Shown in pieces: positions 30,358 to 32,047 of a DNA stretch of 32,047 nt. How positions within the stretch are numbered: position 1 is the stretch's first letter; each line of letters begins with the position of its first letter. The notes beneath the pieces are model-generated. The model did not search any database, was not told the DNA's origin, and was given only the letters and a program-made list of their open reading frames with translations. This DNA is from an uncultured Candidatus Marinamargulisbacteria bacterium (GTDB lineage Bacteria > Margulisbacteria > Marinamargulisbacteria > UBA817 > CACECR01), in the NCBI GenBank assembly GCA_902558105.1, contig CACECR010000010.1, positions 1 through 32,047 on the forward strand, given 5' to 3'. Made by a program: the position numbers and the translations under genes.

Positions 30358-31971
30358 TTAATCGACATAAGTAACGCCCCCATCGTAACTTAAAAATGTA
30401 ATATTAGGTACTCTACCACCCATTTCTTTAAACAAGTTTGATTTCATCCTATCGCAGGGTATTAAAAGAGCTATTGCTTTCGCTTTATGAAAATCACCTG
30501 AAGAAGCTACATTCTTTGCAATATCATATAAGCAAAGCGACTTTTCATGATCTTCCGGTATCTGCTTAGCAACTATTAACGCCCTATCAAAATACCTTGC
30601 TGTCACTAACGAATTGACCACAGATCTTAAACACATTGATTTTATAGGGTCATCCGGTATCTGCTGAACAAATTTCAAAGCGCTACCATATCCCCTTTTT
30701 CTCATTATCTCAAGAGATATATCATTTAAACAAACTGATTTTACACTGATATCTGGAATTATATAAGAAAGCCCCATCGATTTAATGAATAACCCTTCTT
30801 TCAATACCAAATCGACTATACCTCTTAAACAATAAGATTTTAAACTTTCATTCGATATGAGCAGGGCTATCTCTATCGCTTTATCAACATTTTCTTTTTC
30901 TAATTCCACTTCGGCCATTTTTCTTAAACAACATGATTTTTCCTTATCATCGGGTACTCTCACCGCTATCTCTATCGCCCTATTCACATCTCCTGTGTTA
31001 AAAACACTTTGGGCTATATCATTTAAACACCATGATCGAGTCAATTCATCTGGTATAAGCTCCGCTATCTCTATAGCTTGATTAATATCTCTTTTCCCTA
31101 ATACCACTTCGGCTACTTTTCTTAAACACCATGATTGATTCCGCTGATTTGGTAGTCGCCTCGATATCTTTGTCGCTTGATCAACATCTCCAGTTTTAGC
31201 TACACGTTTGACTATATCGATTAAAAAACATAAGTAGATATTTTCATCCCCAGGCGCAACAGTATTCCAAATATGACTAAGACCTCTATCCGCCCCCTCT
31301 TTTCTCTCTAACACAATAGCTATATCACTTAAACAAAGGGATTTTAGACTTTGATTCGATATAAGGCCCGTTATCTCTATCGCTTTATCAACATTTTCTT
31401 TTTCTATTTCCACTTCGACTAGTTTTCTTAAAGACCATGATTTTTCATTGTCATGCGGAATTCGTCCCGCTATCTCTATCGCCCAATCAATATCTCCTGT
31501 TTTAAGAACACTTTGGGCTATATCATTTAAACACCATGATTGAGTCAATTCATCTGGTATAAGCTCCGCTATCTCTATAGCTTGATTAATATCTCTTTTC
31601 CCTAATACCACTTCGGCTACTTTTCTTAAACACCATGATTGATTGTGCTGATTTGATAGTCGCCTCGATATATTTATCGCTTGATCAACAGATTCAATTT
31701 CTGATACCGCTTTGACTATATCTCTTAAAAAAAATAATTGGATATTTTTATCCCCTAGACCTAAGGCTAAATCTACAGAATGATCAATCAACTCATCTTT
31801 AGTTAAGGTATCTATCTTAGACAAATCCTGACCATAACGTTTTAGTATAATCCGTAATTCATCTTTTAAATACGTTAAATCAACACATTCTTTAGAACCA
31901 TCATAGCCAGACACACCAATCACAATACTCTGACTCTCAAGTTCACCTCTAGTACTAATTACTTTAAACAT
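30358..31971 (-). CDS. Long 33-residue helical-repeat protein with MFKVIS leader (no F-box)
   Basis: The protein has 537 residues. The leader MFKVISTRGELES and linker (LTKDELIDHSVDLAL) match the paralogues; no F-box is present. About thirteen TPR-like repeats of 33 residues follow, with the pattern IPDExxxSWCLNDIAQSVLxTGDxxxAIEIA. Two blocks of about five repeats are copies of each other: RDINQAIEIAELIPDEL occurs twice, 168 residues apart, with nearly identical DNA. The repeats suggest an extended protein-binding solenoid. The DNA upstream is the third copy of the shared promoter region with GAGGG. Its function is unknown; a host-interaction role is inferred only from the F-box paralogues. 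Confidence 0.8.
   Translation of the reverse strand: MFKVISTRGELESQSIVIGVSGYDGSKECVDLTYLKDELRIILKRYGQDLSKIDTLTKDELIDHSVDLALGLGDKNIQLFFLRDIVKAVSEIESVDQAINISRRLSNQHNQSWCLRKVAEVVLGKRDINQAIEIAELIPDELTQSWCLNDIAQSVLKTGDIDWAIEIAGRIPHDNEKSWSLRKLVEVEIEKENVDKAIEITGLISNQSLKSLCLSDIAIVLERKEGADRGLSHIWNTVAPGDENIYLCFLIDIVKRVAKTGDVDQATKISRRLPNQRNQSWCLRKVAEVVLGKRDINQAIEIAELIPDELTRSWCLNDIAQSVFNTGDVNRAIEIAVRVPDDKEKSCCLRKMAEVELEKENVDKAIEIALLISNESLKSYCLRGIVDLVLKEGLFIKSMGLSYIIPDISVKSVCLNDISLEIMRKRGYGSALKFVQQIPDDPIKSMCLRSVVNSLVTARYFDRALIVAKQIPEDHEKSLCLYDIAKNVASSGDFHKAKAIALLIPCDRMKSNLFKEMGGRVPNITFLSYDGGVTYVD
30985..31185 (-). repeat. Internal duplication within the long repeat gene, copy 1
   Basis: This stretch is almost identical to 31489-31689, offset by 504 bp (168 codons). 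The best-conserved core is about 31011-31140, where only isolated bases differ. It encodes NQSWCLRKVAEVVLGKRDIN and IAELIPDEL. The near identity at DNA level points to recent duplication or gene conversion. Confidence 0.88.
31489..31689 (-). repeat. Internal duplication within the long repeat gene, copy 2
   Basis: This is the partner of 30985-31185. Similarity at protein level extends over the whole five-repeat block, so the unit duplicated was about 168 codons, a whole number of solenoid repeats. Confidence 0.88.
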
Positions 31972-32047
31972 ATAAAACCCTCAAATTATTAAAACTACTA
32001 TTATAACGAAAATAAAATTTATAAATTTCATATTAAAAATTTAAAAA
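31972..32047 (-). promoter_or_regulatory. Shared promoter/leader module A of the 30358 gene (cut by window end)
   Basis: GAGGG lies 6 nt before the ATG at 31971, and TATAAT on the minus strand is at 32000-32005. The sequence resembles 28566-28680 and 29919-30035 but is more diverged. The window ends inside it. Confidence 0.55.

Overview
This is an AT-rich (roughly two thirds A+T by eye), compact bacterial chromosome segment using the standard code. Several proteins carry lipoprotein signal peptides, so a diderm cell is likely. The housekeeping genes (RlmN, RdgB, PhhB, alkyladenine DNA glycosylase, tRNA-Pro, a TrpD2-like enzyme, a NodI/NodJ-type ABC exporter) are ordinary. The last third holds a tandem family of F-box/helical-repeat proteins, a class usually met in bacteria that live in or on eukaryotes. 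I cannot fix the taxon from sequence alone. An uncultured low-GC protist-associated lineage (a Margulisbacteria-like or gamma-like genome) would fit, at low confidence.

Layout. 1-300: two copies of a hairpin repeat. 291-4728: a lipoprotein with an M23-like motif set (minus), then on plus an unrecognised protein, a DUF3147 membrane protein, a FAD oxidoreductase and a large lipoprotein. 4729-6026 (minus): an SDR and a 3-methyladenine DNA glycosylase. 6082-8499 (plus): a TrpD2-like protein and a polytopic membrane protein. 8488-16690 (minus): a tightly packed run of a short acidic protein, a 670-residue unknown and two giant membrane histidine kinases joined by a TAATG overlap; the upstream kinase has Arg in place of the phospho-accepting His. 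16862-17985 (minus): a HAD hydrolase and PhhB. 18092-19782 (plus): the ABC exporter, then a decayed lipoprotein gene. 20119-21036 (minus): a two-repeat lipoprotein. 21113-21409: a tandem 100-bp repeat next to tRNA-Pro(UGG). 21490-22536: rlmN. 22549-25218 (minus): an 889-residue protein ending in a HicA-like domain. 25376-25957 (minus): rdgB. 26256-31971 (minus): four paralogues built from 33-residue repeats, two with an F-box (one frameshifted), separated by repeated promoter and terminator modules.

The most interesting signals are these. (1) The four F-box/repeat paralogues, the HicA-like fusion and the short acidic protein share an N-terminal M-[F/Y]-K-V-[I/L/V]-S tag although their bodies differ; the tag could be an export signal or a reused 5' module. 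(2) A HicA-like toxin domain is fused to a large helical protein with no HicB beside it. (3) A canonical histidine kinase is coupled to a paralogue that lacks the phospho-accepting His. (4) Many genes have a -10 hexamer ending only 6-8 nt before the start codon and no Shine-Dalgarno, which suggests widespread leaderless transcription.
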